In this document: piece by piece, positions 53,732 to 64,000 of the stretch
How the letters are laid out: every line of letters begins with the position of its first letter
Position numbering within the stretch: the first letter of the stretch is position 1
NCBI GenBank assembly: GCA_033439265.1
Contig: JAVTVX010000031.1
Span: forward strand, 20,646,001 to 20,710,000
Direction: 5' to 3'
DNA from: Dillenia suffruticosa
Lineage: Eukaryota > Streptophyta > Magnoliopsida > Dilleniales > Dilleniaceae
Length of the DNA stretch: 64,000 nt
Position numbers and translations under genes: made by a program
Notes under the pieces: generated by a model
The model's database searches: none
What the model was told of the DNA's origin: nothing
What the model saw: only the letters and a program-made list of their open reading frames with translations

Positions 53732-56700
53732 CCAGAGGAGGTTTCTATTTCCATCAAGAGCAATGTTTAAGTCTTTGGAGGGTACATTAAAACCCACTCT
53801 CAGCCCTTAGTGTCTCCTGTGGTTGCAAAGTAGAGAGTTTATAACACATGTAGAATGTCAATCCCAAACTATACATTTTAACATAGTTGTACTTAAAAAA
53901 GTTAGAATGTTTTTGAAAATAGAACAGCTAAAGCTATAAACAAATTGACTGATTAAATATAAAAAGGGCTTACTCGGTGCACAAAGTGCTCCCCGGCTTA
54001 GTGCAGAGGTAGGAGGAGGGTGGGCGTATATGTAAGCAGACCCTAAACCCTAAATTGACTGATTAAATATAAAGCCTAGAAAATACTAGAATGAAATCTT
54101 AACCTATCCTCATCCTAGTACATTAACAAGTTCCACGACAATATTAGAAAATTAGAGGTAATGGTGGCAATGAAGACTGCAGTCTCCAACGGGCTGTAAA
54201 TCTCCTTGATCTCTTTTATGAACTTCTCTCATTAGGTTTTGAAAACACAACCGATTATATTATTGTGATCAAGCCCATTACATTTGTGACGGCCATTTTA
54301 TTCCAAGGCTTCTTTTGTGATGAGCGTGTCTGGTGGCCCTGGGGTGCTATTGCTACTCAAAGAATAAAAGCAGAACTAATTAAGGTTGGTCCAAGCATCA
54401 TTAGGATGGAGACAACTGCAGGAACTATTGAGAAACAACCATTATCAATTAGAAAATCATGTAGGAACCATTACTACAGGAAATAGGAAAATATTACTTT
54501 GCTTCAGATAACACAAATTCCACACAACACGCACACGCAGAGTGAGAGAGGGAGAGAGAAAGAGAGATACAGTGAATTTAGGAAGCCGAATTTTATACAC
54601 ATCCACAAGTTCCATCATCAAATCAAATAAGTTTGAGAAGGCACTATCCAACACCATTCCAGCAATAGAAGGGTCTGCTGCACCATAAAGCAGGCTGCAT
54701 ATCATACAATCTTGATGGTGGTTAATTCAATCAATCCACAGAAAACACACAACCTACTATAGGCTGAAAAAAAGGTATAAGAGCACCCTTTCTTTTCCTT
54801 TTAGGCATCTGCTTTATGGTAGATATTTATGTTAAGAAACATAGTCATTTTTTTAAGCAATCTTAACATAAGAGAAACTGTTGAGCTCTATTCTTTGATT
54901 TCTCTCTTTCAGGGTGTTGAACATTCTCCTCATGTTCTTGACACTAGGGTTTGGAGTCTTGATTCTTTGGAGGTTTTTACATGTACTTAATATTGACAAC
55001 TTGACGTATATTTTTCGACATCTCTCTTTGATCATTTAATTAGACTTCTCCAAAATCCTCCTTTTCAATTTAACAATTTTATTTGGAAAGCAAAAATTTC
55101 TACAAGGGTTAAAGCTTTTATTTGGTCTATGGTGCTTAATAAGATTAATACCAATGATTTCTTCAAAAGAGGAGACCTTCTAAAGCTGTGTGTGTGGATA
55201 TATGACATGTGTTACACCTATTCTAAAACTAAATTTTTACATTGCTAGGATGCAAAGGATATTTGGAAACGCCACTTTGTTATATGTGACAACATTCAAG
55301 TTTACCCTACGAGAGTTTTTGGATTGTTTCTTACGAAATTTAGAGGTTTTCAAGGGAAGAAAGATGCTTGGTTGTTGATATTTGGCATACCATGATGTAT
55401 TTGGAAAGAGTATGACAGAAGCTTCTGCAATGAAACCCTTGAAGTTTCTCTTTTATGTGACAAAATTGTTTCCTATACTTGTTTAGGAGCTAACGGCAAT
55501 TTATAAAGAATATAGTCTAGAAGATCTGAAGAGGGACAGGAGAGAGATTCTGTATTAATCTCTTTGTACTGTACTGGTTTGTATGTTTTAACCCCTAAGG
55601 GTTTACCATCCATAAGAGTTTCAATACATTCTTTCATATAGCCAATATATAAGACACATTATCCATAGGTGTTCCAGGCATCAGGTCCCACCTAAATCAT
55701 TATAGCAGATGCAGGAAATTGGATATCTAGGAGATAACAAACTAGAATAGATGACAAAAACTGGAAAGAATATTTACCCAGTAACTGCACCCATAGATCG
55801 TCCCCACAGACCTATACATGAAACTTGCTTGCTGTTTCTTAGGTAAGACACTGCAATCTTGAGGTCATCTCTCTAACACATCAAAAAACGGTCAAAGATA
55901 TTACAGATACTAACATAAACACAAAGGTGAGAACAGACAATAAGAGATACCTCATGCCAGCCAAGGCTGACATAATCACCACCAGATAAGCCTGATCCCG
56001 AAAAATCAAGAGTGAAAACAGTGATGTTAGATGGAAGAAGAACTAAGGCAGCTTCATTAGCATCTGCCCTGCATCCACTGCACCATTAACAAAGAAAAAA
56101 GGTAAGGTTTGCCACTTCATCTACAAAGCACTCCATCATTCGTATTTTCAGTATGTTTGTTAGGAGTCAGAAATCACAAGGGGGCAAGTTTATTCTCACA
56201 GCACCATTATTTATATAATGTGTAGACAAGGGTGTAAGCATTTAGAGAGGAATTCCTAGAGATAAACAGAGTATATACCTTAAGAACTATTAGTCACAAA
56301 GCACAAGGGATTTAGGGATTAAACGCTGTATCTTATTTAAGATCATCCTAGAAAAATGTCTGTAGAGATCTGGCAGTCACAGGTTCTAACTTTGGTTGGA
56401 AAGTCAAGAATTCAAATGCAGGTGAGATGGCCTTCCAGATTACGTGTTTGGAAAGATTTTAAGAATGTTTAGCGGGAGTTCCTTGAACAAAATCCTCTTT
56501 GTGGTAGCCAGTACATGCTCCACTCAATAATTGTGATGTATGTGGCGAGGTCATCCTAGTGCCACTTCATTCATCTAGAGTAGGAATAACAAAAAGCATC
56601 TTGTTCATAAAGAGTGCTTGAAATAGAAGGCTCAAGCAATTTGTATCACCAGCATAGCACAAAGGTATAGTGGGCTGTTGAGGAATTTGTCTCCACAGAT

Positions 56701-59700
56701 CAGTTCTACAAATTGGTAGGTTCCCTCCTAGTGAAGTTGGCAATCAAGTCCACATGCTAAGAGGCAGGGCCATCACTTCCATTCGAGATCCTGGAGGTAG
56801 GAAAAAGCACTTTTTTTTTTAATTAATATCAGTGGAACCTTAGTCATTACCTTCCAAGTGTGCACCAGAAAGCCTATCATCCATATGCGCTGGCCCACAA
56901 ACAACGTGTACCAAGCAAACACACAGTACAAACCTCCTATATCAGGACCCAAAACCTCCCTAATGCAGTTTTCAAGAATAAGTATTTAGACTTTGTGTAG
57001 AAAGCAACAGGTGCATCTCCTACTAGTTGTTCTAAAATTTAGATGTAGTGGGAAGGAGCAGCAACTAGGCTTCAGCAAAGAGGGAAGCTGCTAAGAGTAT
57101 GTCATTTTAGCTGTTAATAATTTGCACATGAGGGGAAAGGTTTCTCTAAATGGTTATTTCTGGTAAGTAGGCAGTCATACAAGTTATGATTCTTATAATC
57201 TCTTTTTCTCTCCTCTCTACTTAGCTTTTAATTCAATTTTGGCATTTTTCACTCATTGGAAGGAATAAAGGAAGAGTAAGTTCAATTGAAGAAGGACCAA
57301 AGTTACAGAAAGAGGAGATTGAAAATTCAAAATTGAGAGCTTGCTGACACTTCCAAACCCATCATTTTCAAAAAATCAAAATTTGAATTTTAATTATGGG
57401 ATTGAGGTGATTCCAAAAACTCATGGAAAAATAAGACACAGACTACAACTTTCCTGTTGACAACTTTGTCAAATTCAACTTGCAATGGGAGAAAAATGCA
57501 TTCGAAATTGTTTCTTACGACCTGCAGGGAAGTTTATAACCTGTTTCGGAAAAAAATTCATATCTTGGGGTACACCACTCCGATTGACTTGATTCCAAGT
57601 TCTATCATTAGAGATGACATAGGGCTATTACTTTTGAGTTTTGAGCTCAGCCTAACACTGTCAAGAAGATAAGAAAAGAAGGGGCTCAAAGTCAACTGCA
57701 TCTGTCTGTCCCGGAAGCAGCTGTGCCCATTTGAGGGCAGCTGCACTTGAGTGAAAAAAGAATTAGCGCGTTTCTTCTATGTTTCCTCATTAAGGGCAGA
57801 ATGGGAACTCTTCTTCTGGACCAGAATTCTAAAGCCATGTTGGTGGGGACATTTAGTAAAATTCATACCTTAACCAAGCATGTTTCTAAAGGTTTTAAGA
57901 GGGGAATATAAATAAGAGAAGAGGGAGGAAAGAGGTACTTTTGGACGATTGAAGAAGACAACAAGGAGGAGAAGAGGAGAAATTCCAGACCCAGTTTCCT
58001 TGTTCCCTTTCTTTGATGTCATCCTTTATTATTGTTTTGTGTGCTGATTTAGCCATAAGTGGCTAAATTCCTCTTCACTAGGACTCATCTTGTATTCGTT
58101 ATAATGATTTCAGTATTGAGTTCAACTGATTCTAGTTTGTCCTTTCACTTTGTGTTTAATGCTTCAACTTGCGTGATTACCAAATAGATGAATTGAGATT
58201 GAAAAACCAATTGAGAAAGAGGAATTCATGAATTAGCTCTAGGGTTAATTAACATACATTGAATGTATAAGAATTGGTTCATGATGTATGCAATTCTAGC
58301 AATTTATATTTTTTTATTATTGCGTGACATTGATAAGTACCGAGTGTTGGGTTATTAAACAATAATAAAGACAAAAAATGGCCGTAACAGAAATGAGGAT
58401 ACTTAGGTGGATGTGTAGTAAAAGTACAAGAGCTAAAATTAGAAATGAAGAAATTCGTAATAAGTTGAAAATTAGTTCAATTGTGGATAAGATGCGAAAG
58501 TGTCGTTTGAAATGATTTGGACATGTACAAAGAAGATCTAAGGACGCACTAGTTAAGAGAACCGAAAACTTAAATATGAGAGATTTAGTAAAATGTAGGG
58601 ATAGACCGCTGAAAATTTGGATACAAGTTATTAGTAAAAATATGATAGTTAAGAGTTTAGACAAGAAGATGATCTTGGATAGAAATAAGTGACGTAGAAG
58701 AATCCGCACAAATTAAACTATATTTTAGATATGTATATTTATTTATTTATTTACTTTTTTATTATTATTTATTTATTCTCTTTTATATTTATTTCTATTT
58801 TTGTATTTATTTATTTATTTTTCTTTTTAAGCATAATTTGTCTCTCAAATGACCGATCCCAAATTATTAGGTTTAAAATTCAGTTTGTTGTTGTTGTCGT
58901 TGTTGCGTGACATTGATAGGGAATCATAATTGAGTGTAAATTGTTAGAAAGATTTAGGGTTGAATCTTTCTTTGCAATTAAAGTTAACCCAGAGATAGGC
59001 AATTTGTTGTAGAGAATTCAACATAGGTATGCTTAAGAAAGTGAGCTAAGAAACATTAGAGATCCTAGCTGACAATAGATAAAGATTCAAAAAAATATCA
59101 TAGTTTTAGAGAACGAATCATATAGCAATGCAATTGGAAGTCCTTGTGGTTTTCTTTCGATGAGTTAAATCTTCTTGTCTTAGATTTAGTTAAGTGATGA
59201 TTAGTTTTAATTTACTTTATTTCTGCGTTAAATTTTCTATCTAAATATTACAAGTAGCTAGGTAATCTGGTAGGTAGATGACAATCATTGGGGGAACAAA
59301 ATCCAATTCACTACTACATGACTGATACAACTTCAGCACCTACGAAATCATACATCATAACCAAAATGGAAAATCCGTCCCTTTCGGATCCTCTTGATAA
59401 AAGAATTTTGGAATCTTCTTGATACAAGTACCTTTATATCACTTTCAAGAAAGAATCATCTATTTGAAATACTCAAGCTTGTGGAGCTTAAGGTGCTTTT
59501 ATTATTTAATATTTTAATACTCCCCTTAAAAGAGTGTGATAAATATGTGAGATATTAAATAAGGTCAAAAAAGTCCCCTAGAACTTGAAGTCAACAGTTC
59601 CTACTTGTTGGAAAGTACACAAGTGAGATGCCCAAGGAGTTATCATGTGAGTGCGTATAGACAAAACTACACACCACTATTTCACCCAGAAGTTTATGCT

Positions 59701-61620
59701 TGTGGTGTAAGGTGTCCTTGAACTTTATATCTTATCGCATTGTTTGTAAATCGTTTTGAATCATCCTATTTACATTCCACCATAATGGTTCATTGTAAAT
59801 CTTTTTGAATCATTCTATTATCATTCCACTGTACCCTTCTCTTTCTGTCAATCTCCTTTGGAAAATTAAGTTCTTGTACATCAGGTAGTCATTAATCCGA
59901 CTGAAATAATCTTTTCCTCCATTGTGATTTTTTTAGGGCTCTCTAGAACCACCTTTTTAACATTTCCAAGGAAAATGTGTCTGTTCTGCTACTTTGGGAG
60001 AGTTGCTTGCTGGTAAGTTTAAGGATTTTGGAAGCAGTAAGGATGAAAAAAGTTCAACATTTTTGTGCTTGTGCATTTGGTCAGAAAGGAAATCAAGAAT
60101 GATTAACAATTGCATTCTAGTTAATCCAGTTTGGGATGAGGTCTTTATGTTTTTCTGGCTTCTCTATAGTTGAAGGAGTTGCATTCTTTGATGTACAAAG
60201 AGATTGGAGAGATCTTTTGATTAGGCTTTTGATCCTTTCTTTTTGCATTCCCCTTTTTTTTGGCTTTCCTCTTTCTGTTTTTGAGGATGCCTTACCCTCC
60301 TGATCTCTTCTTTATGTTATAGTTAAGTCCTTTCATATAATGCATACAACAAACAAAAAGAATGAGCTGACCACAATACAGAATGAGATGATTTATTATA
60401 ACAAATTGTGGTCCATTTGAGTAAGTCTGATTTGGGTCTAAACATCTGACTGAGATGAGTTCCATTTTGGGCCACGATACGGAATGAGATGAGATTTTTC
60501 TTTCACCCAAATATCTTCTGCCAGACAGGGAAGGAAGGACTTCCTTACCAAGAGATTTGGGTCTTTGAATCTATTAACTTTTGCATACAGGGAACTAGGG
60601 ATATTGACCTATATAATTTGGTCAATTTCCTATACTCCTTCTCCAACATCTGACCTTCTTTAAACGTGGTGAAGAGTAGCTTACAAGGAAAAAGGGCGAA
60701 CTATGGATCGCTTATGAGGCAGCAGTCAAGTGGAAAGAAAGAATGACTTCTGTTCTTTCCTTGACAAAGCTGCGGCTACTGAAGTGCCCTCTATTTAATA
60801 CAAAAGGGGAACAACTTCAAGGATGAAACAAAACTACAACATGAGTCATGGGATGAGCTAAATTTGGCACCTGTTGTATTTAGTTACAAATCAAAAGAAA
60901 TTACAAAATGGGACAAACCTGTTTCCATGACAGTAAATTACACAAGGAAGAGGAGTGTCTTGAGGAAAAGGCAAAGGCAAATAGTGACTACACTGCAGTA
61001 TGTGACCTCTTTCATTCCTAAGCTGCACGTTGATAACTGATAATCAGTGTTCTTAAATGGGAAAAAAATCATGAATATGCACACTGAAAAAAAGTAGCAC
61101 AATGGTGCCAGACAAAGAAGTAATAAAAACATTTATTGCTAAATACTCGTCCATACTTGCCTCCAAGTCCTTTCTTTGGTAAGTTTTCCCCGCGAGAGTG
61201 AAGTTTTTATCCCATAGGTACTGATCAGGGTTATAATCTGCCCTGCGCATTGCACACACGGTAATGCAAGACCAACTTGAAAGAACCACAACGGAGTTGC
61301 AGAAGAAGATACCAAATGTTAAGGAAAATCAAAAGAGATTTAGTGCACAATTTGACGGACACAAGTCAACAACTTTTTCGGGAAGCAAGTTTAGTGGCAG
61401 TGAGATTGATGAAAGCACAAAATGCGTGTTGGCTCGACTAATTTCAATGGACGTGACTAACAATTTGTGTTGAACATAAAAGGCAAGAGATACTTCACTC
61501 TGTGCTGACCGTGCAGCTGTATATAAGGCGTTGGGGTGGGGGGAAGGAAAAGACAAAGCACATGGAGACATGCAGATACCTTGGAGGCCTTATCACGAAA
61601 TTTATGAACTGATCAATCAT
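46321..61620 (-). CDS. Plant alpha/beta hydrolase, At4g14290/YqkD-like, 13 exons
   Basis: Serine hydrolase fold of unknown substrate. Exons in gene order: 61620-61580, 61242-61161, 61022-60919, 56077-55951, 55872-55778, 54694-54571, 52410-52330, 52034-51936, 51856-51671, 51069-50929, 50831-50775, 50371-50234, 46518-46321; 490 aa, all phases close. The start MIDQFINFVIRPPR is the conserved family N-terminus. The oxyanion motif HGNSG is at 73-77, the nucleophile elbow GRSMG has Ser144, the acid is Asp234 or Asp235 (ANDDKF) and the histidine is His263 (GDHNS), so the triad is complete. The part after about residue 290 is a variable Ser/Asp/Cys-rich tail ending in a Lys/Arg-rich segment. No signal peptide is obvious; cytosolic or membrane-associated location is inference. 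Intron 2 has a GC donor (GAG|GCAAGT at 61160). Mobile elements lie in introns 3, 5, 6 and 12. The family is sure, the function is not. Confidence 0.92.
46519..47671. other. Hydrolase intron 12, part 3' to the LTR element
   Basis: Ordinary intron DNA in which the LTR element below is inserted. No other feature recognised apart from a C homopolymer near 47521. Confidence 0.4.
47677..48006 (-). repeat. 3' LTR of the TR-GAG element
   Basis: 330 bases. It has a 25-base internal duplication (around 47810-47835, AAGTAGACTGCC repeated) that the other LTR lacks. Confidence 0.88.
48025..49352 (-). pseudogene. Gag of the TR-GAG element, disrupted
   Basis: Retrotransposon capsid-type protein. A start is possible at 49352. 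The N-terminal part has a coiled-coil-like segment (MDTKLESIEKSIAELGK), then the Gag core (LPCFDSHDPVAWVARVEQFF). An in-frame TGA at about 48870 stops it just after SALHWVQ, and the same frame resumes to about 48558 with the rest of the core (DAYIDEFVARAALIKG). Further shifts lead to a CCHC zinc knuckle CFKCKQPYHPLHNC near 48280. As it stands it cannot make a full Gag. This is an old plant retrotransposon, not a virus gene. Confidence 0.85.
49454..49758 (-). repeat. 5' LTR of the TR-GAG element
   Basis: 305 bases, about 97% like the other LTR outside the 25-base duplication, with TG...CA ends in the same positions. Confidence 0.88.
52257..52298. repeat. (AAAGAAAGAA)n simple repeat
   Basis: AAAGA-type units 30-70 bases from hydrolase exon 7 (52330-52410), in the intron that follows it. 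Confidence 0.85.
52411..53940. other. Hydrolase intron 6, no gene
   Basis: AT-rich intron with a TAG/GTA trinucleotide repeat (about 53698-53730). No further feature recognised before the SINE-like insertion. Confidence 0.5.
53698..53730. repeat. (TAG)11 microsatellite
   Basis: Perfect trinucleotide repeat in hydrolase intron 6. Confidence 0.95.
53964..54051 (+). mobile_element. Au-SINE-like fragment with 22-bp target duplication
   Basis: An 88-base segment containing CTCGGTGCACAAAGTGCTCC, GGAGGAGGGTGGGCG and GTAAGCAGACCCT resembles the 5' part of the plant tRNA-related Au SINE (GGTGCAC-AAAGC-TCC ... GGGG ... GTACGCAG-CCTTACCC), recalled from memory. It is bracketed by an identical 22-base sequence at 53942-53963 and 54052-54073. 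It is more GC-rich than the intron around it. The rest of the SINE, including the tail, is missing. Confidence 0.6.
54880..55640 (+). mobile_element. L1-type LINE 3' end (zf-RVT region)
   Basis: In hydrolase intron 5, antisense to the gene. Frames in order on the plus strand: FNNFIWKAKISTRVKAFIWS (about 55065-55125), NKINTNDFFKRGDLL, then FWIVSYEI-like sequence and CIWKEYDRSF (about 55395-55425), which is the zf-RVT domain through to the ORF2 C-terminus with stops. The 3' UTR runs to about 55640. Closely related to 26080-26460. Confidence 0.7.
56078..57200. other. Hydrolase intron 3, distal part, nothing specific
   Basis: No coding or element motif recognised. Confidence 0.4.
57200..59350 (+). 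mobile_element. Possible solo or relic LTR of a Ty3/gypsy-like element, split by an RTE
   Basis: In hydrolase intron 3. It has an AATATAAATAAGAG promoter-like box at about 57905, a T/C-rich transcribed-looking part to 58310, and after the RTE insertion an end resembling plant gypsy U5 regions (AATCATTGGGGGAACAAAAT, ACTACTACATGAC, near 59290-59330). No second LTR or internal domain was found. The class is a guess by resemblance. Confidence 0.35.
58336..58902 (+). mobile_element. 5'-truncated RTE-type LINE with 16-bp target duplication
   Basis: Plus-strand sequence encodes the same RTE C-terminal region as the other copies (shadow open frame 58709-58317 on the minus strand), with stops such as TGA at 58513. 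It ends with the CTCAAATGACCGATCCCAAA signature and a TTGTTGTTG tail at 58884-58902. Exact 16-base copies of TTGCGTGACATTGATA lie at 58320-58335 and 58903-58918. Confidence 0.9.
59350..60918. other. Hydrolase intron 3, proximal part
   Basis: AT-rich intron DNA between the LTR-like relic and exon 3 (60919-61022). No feature recognised. Confidence 0.4.
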
Positions 61621-62470
61621 TTTTCTTGTTGCGATATAGTCCCTCACCAAGACACACTCCGCCTGGAGAACCTGATCAGCTTAAGCGGAGCCTCTGAGAA
61701 GCTGGGATTCAATTTTCTGACATGAACTTCAAATATGCTTGCCTTCGAAGAGTCCCAGGAAAAAAAATTCTCAGCAACGAAGAACTACTAATGCAATTTT
61801 GAAACCAAAACTCAGTCCTGCTATCGTCCCAGAGGTGATGAAACTAAAAAAACATACGCATGTCCCATCGAGGGGAAGAGGCACAAATGCCAGAGAACAA
61901 TTTATTTTGACCAATCGCCTAAAATCGATCCCAACTTCATCCGCTTTAACCGCAAATGGTATATCTACTTATTTAGCTACCGGTTGCAAAACAAGGAGGA
62001 GAAAAAGCAAAAAGGACGAAACTAAAATGGAAAGAGGCCTCCACGAAATGCTCACATAAGTATCAAGCGATATTGATACGGCCTCTGCTCCCCCCAAACT
62101 TTCGACCAGATCTAAAAGCCCAGCTGAAACACTAACGATCTTGATGCTTCCGACCGAGTGGAAAATCTACAGACGATAATAACTGCAGACATTGGACCCC
62201 CTTTTGACCTAAAACCTACTAAGAGAAGGTCGACGATATAAAAAGAACGCGTAAAAGCGAATCGAGAACCTAGCTTTTCTTTTTGGCGCGACCTAATTTC
62301 TTCATCTTAAAATTGCAACAGGGAAACGATTCAGAGATCCTCCTCAAACAGAAAAGCTCGAAAACATAAATGTGCAGCGAGGACCGACAATCTCACCGTT
62401 CCGACGGATGGGGCTCGGAGAGACTACCGGTCTGGGGCCTCGTATTTCCGGGGGAAATACAATTTTCTAT
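61621..62470 (-). promoter_or_regulatory. 5' leader and promoter-proximal region of the hydrolase gene
   Basis: Directly upstream of the ATG at 61620 on the minus strand; less AT-rich than the DNA beyond 62470, as expected for a transcribed leader. The plus-strand open frame 61739-62059 lies here antisense and shows no family motif. An inverted repeat GTATTTCC-GGG-GGAAATAC is at 62442-62460, at the edge of the compositional change. Confidence 0.45.
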
Positions 62471-64000
62471 TTCTTAAGGGCACTGTTTGGAAAATAGAAT
62501 AAAGGAGAACTGTGTTTTTTCTTCTTTCTTATCCCGGTCTCACCTCGACCCCTCACATTTCGAGTACACGCATCCTCATGAAATTAAATTTTAGATATTT
62601 GTCCAAAATTAGTTTGGTATATACGTATTGGCTATCGTACATATTAAATTAGTAAATACATATGTGAGCTTCAAAAATAAAATTAATCTCTATTTTTTTA
62701 TGTAATATCAAATTATTTTTTTAAAAATAACCGGTCATATTAGTATTATATTAAAGATGCAACACCTAAAATTACTATTTAGGATCATTTTTTGTCTTTG
62801 TGCATTTTATTCATTTGAACAATATAACCACCACATTTGCTTCCACAAAGACAATAGGAAAAAGTATACTTAATTCTCTTGTAATTTAAAATTTAACACA
62901 AGATATTTTTTGATTTAAAAAAAATCACTTTATTATATTGTACTTACAATTTTTGCTACTTTACCCCATCTTTTATTACTTTGCTCTTAATTTACTATGT
63001 TTGATTTTTCGGGTAATTTTAGCATATGGAAGTCACTACCAACTGCAATAAATTTGGGTCAAAATACTAATTTCTCTTTTCATATGTCTCGCCAAACAAC
63101 TTGATGGCCATTGCACCTTGGAGCTCAAAATTTAGTTCAAAGTTCTCTTTCAAAAGTATTCCCTCTCAATTTTCTCTCCATTCTCCTTAATCTCTCTTAA
63201 TTTCTTTCATCTTCAACCTTTGATCACCTCAATTTCCCTTTGCCATCTTTTTGTTTTTCTCATTTCTCAAAAAAGCGTAATTTATTTTATGCTTTCGCCA
63301 ACTTTTTCAAGTCATTATAATAATTTGTTTTATGGAAGATTAATATGTCGATAATTGTCTTAAATAGTCATGACTTATTAAACTATATCACCAATGCCAA
63401 TTTTAAAGGCAAAAAGGAGATAGCCAAAGGTTTTACAATGAAGGATTTGATTTAATTCTTGCGAAAGATTCTGGATTCTACTTTTTCATCGTATATACTA
63501 CTTTAATTCTCTTTGCTTCCCTCTTACTCCTCTATATCCCTCCAACGTCCAATCTATTCATCTATCCTTATTAAACTAATGTATGCTCAAAATCCTCTAT
63601 TGATTCTTCAAATAACTTCAATTTAGTTGATCAAATCTTCAAAACTTTGATTGATTTTCCTAAAACTTTAAATTATTAAATTATGAATTCAAATTTTAAT
63701 TCTTTAAGCTTTTGGATTTTTTTAGAGTGTCACACTCTTTCCTAATAAATGAAATCTATTTATGAATACGACATGAAAGTAATTCTATACAATCTAAAAT
63801 TGAGCATGAAGACTGACTTTTGAGATCAATTTAGAGTGGCATTTTGGTTGGTTAAAGAAGGTTTATAGTACAGAAAGCGGAGCTTGCCTGATTAAAGATC
63901 ATATTTTATGACTTACGCGTGTAGATAGGCATTTTGGTTGCTTGGACAAATGCATTTTTTTTGCTGTGTAACATTCCACAATGTGTTACATCTTTTGGTC
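62470..64000. other. Intergenic AT-rich DNA to the window end
   Basis: No open frame, RNA gene or element signature recognised. Confidence 0.5.

Noticed and set aside
54040-54054. Telomere-like CCCTAAACCCTAAA
   Set aside because: Only two units, part of the SINE-like insert and its duplication; not an interstitial telomere array.
61739-62059. 106-aa basic plus-strand open frame antisense to the hydrolase leader
   Set aside because: No family motif, no supporting start or splice context, and low-complexity basic composition. Left unannotated.

Overview
This is nuclear DNA from a flowering plant, most likely a eudicot and probably one with a repeat-rich genome. It is AT-rich, has GT-AG (and two GC-AG) introns of up to about 7.4 kb, carries many CT/GA microsatellites, and its intronic DNA is full of RTE- and L1-type non-LTR retrotransposon fragments. 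There is no sign of bacterial, phage, plasmid or organellar organisation. The species cannot be told from the sequence.

Four multi-exon protein genes were assembled by hand from splice sites, reading-frame phase and recognisable family sequence. They form two convergent pairs. (1) 1164-11237 (+): a GAUT4-type galacturonosyltransferase of family GT8, 9 coding exons, 644 aa (pectin homogalacturonan synthesis, Golgi). (2) 12566-29652 (-): the small (catalytic) subunit of plastid ADP-glucose pyrophosphorylase, 9 exons, 535 aa (committed step of starch synthesis). (3) 36892-44831 (+): a MYB-CC (PHR1-like, probably PHL7 type) transcription factor, 6 exons, 306 aa. (4) 46321-61620 (-): a plant alpha/beta hydrolase of the At4g14290/At3g23540 ('YqkD-like') type, 13 exons, 490 aa. 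All four look intact; phases close across every junction.

The rest is mostly intron and intergenic DNA with mobile-element debris. Three 5'-truncated RTE insertions have exact 13-16 bp target-site duplications (5594-6174, 20216-22119, 58320-58918) and two more RTE remnants lie at about 13745-14570 and 24010-24500. L1-type LINE fragments occur in introns of all four genes. A 2.1 kb gag-only LTR element (TR-GAG type, 47677-49758) with both LTRs, a 5-bp target duplication and a zinc-knuckle Gag sits in the last intron of the hydrolase. A small Au-SINE-like insertion with a 22-bp duplication lies at 53942-54073. The large intergenic block 29653-36891 holds the divergent upstream regions of the AGPase and MYB-CC genes.

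The genes are not an operon-like or cluster system. Starch synthesis (AGPase) and pectin synthesis (GAUT4) do share hexose-phosphate precursors, but adjacency alone does not show co-regulation. The oddest structural signal is that AGPase exon 2 sits between two colinear halves of one L1-type LINE sequence on the same strand. I did not find a convincing new biological system.
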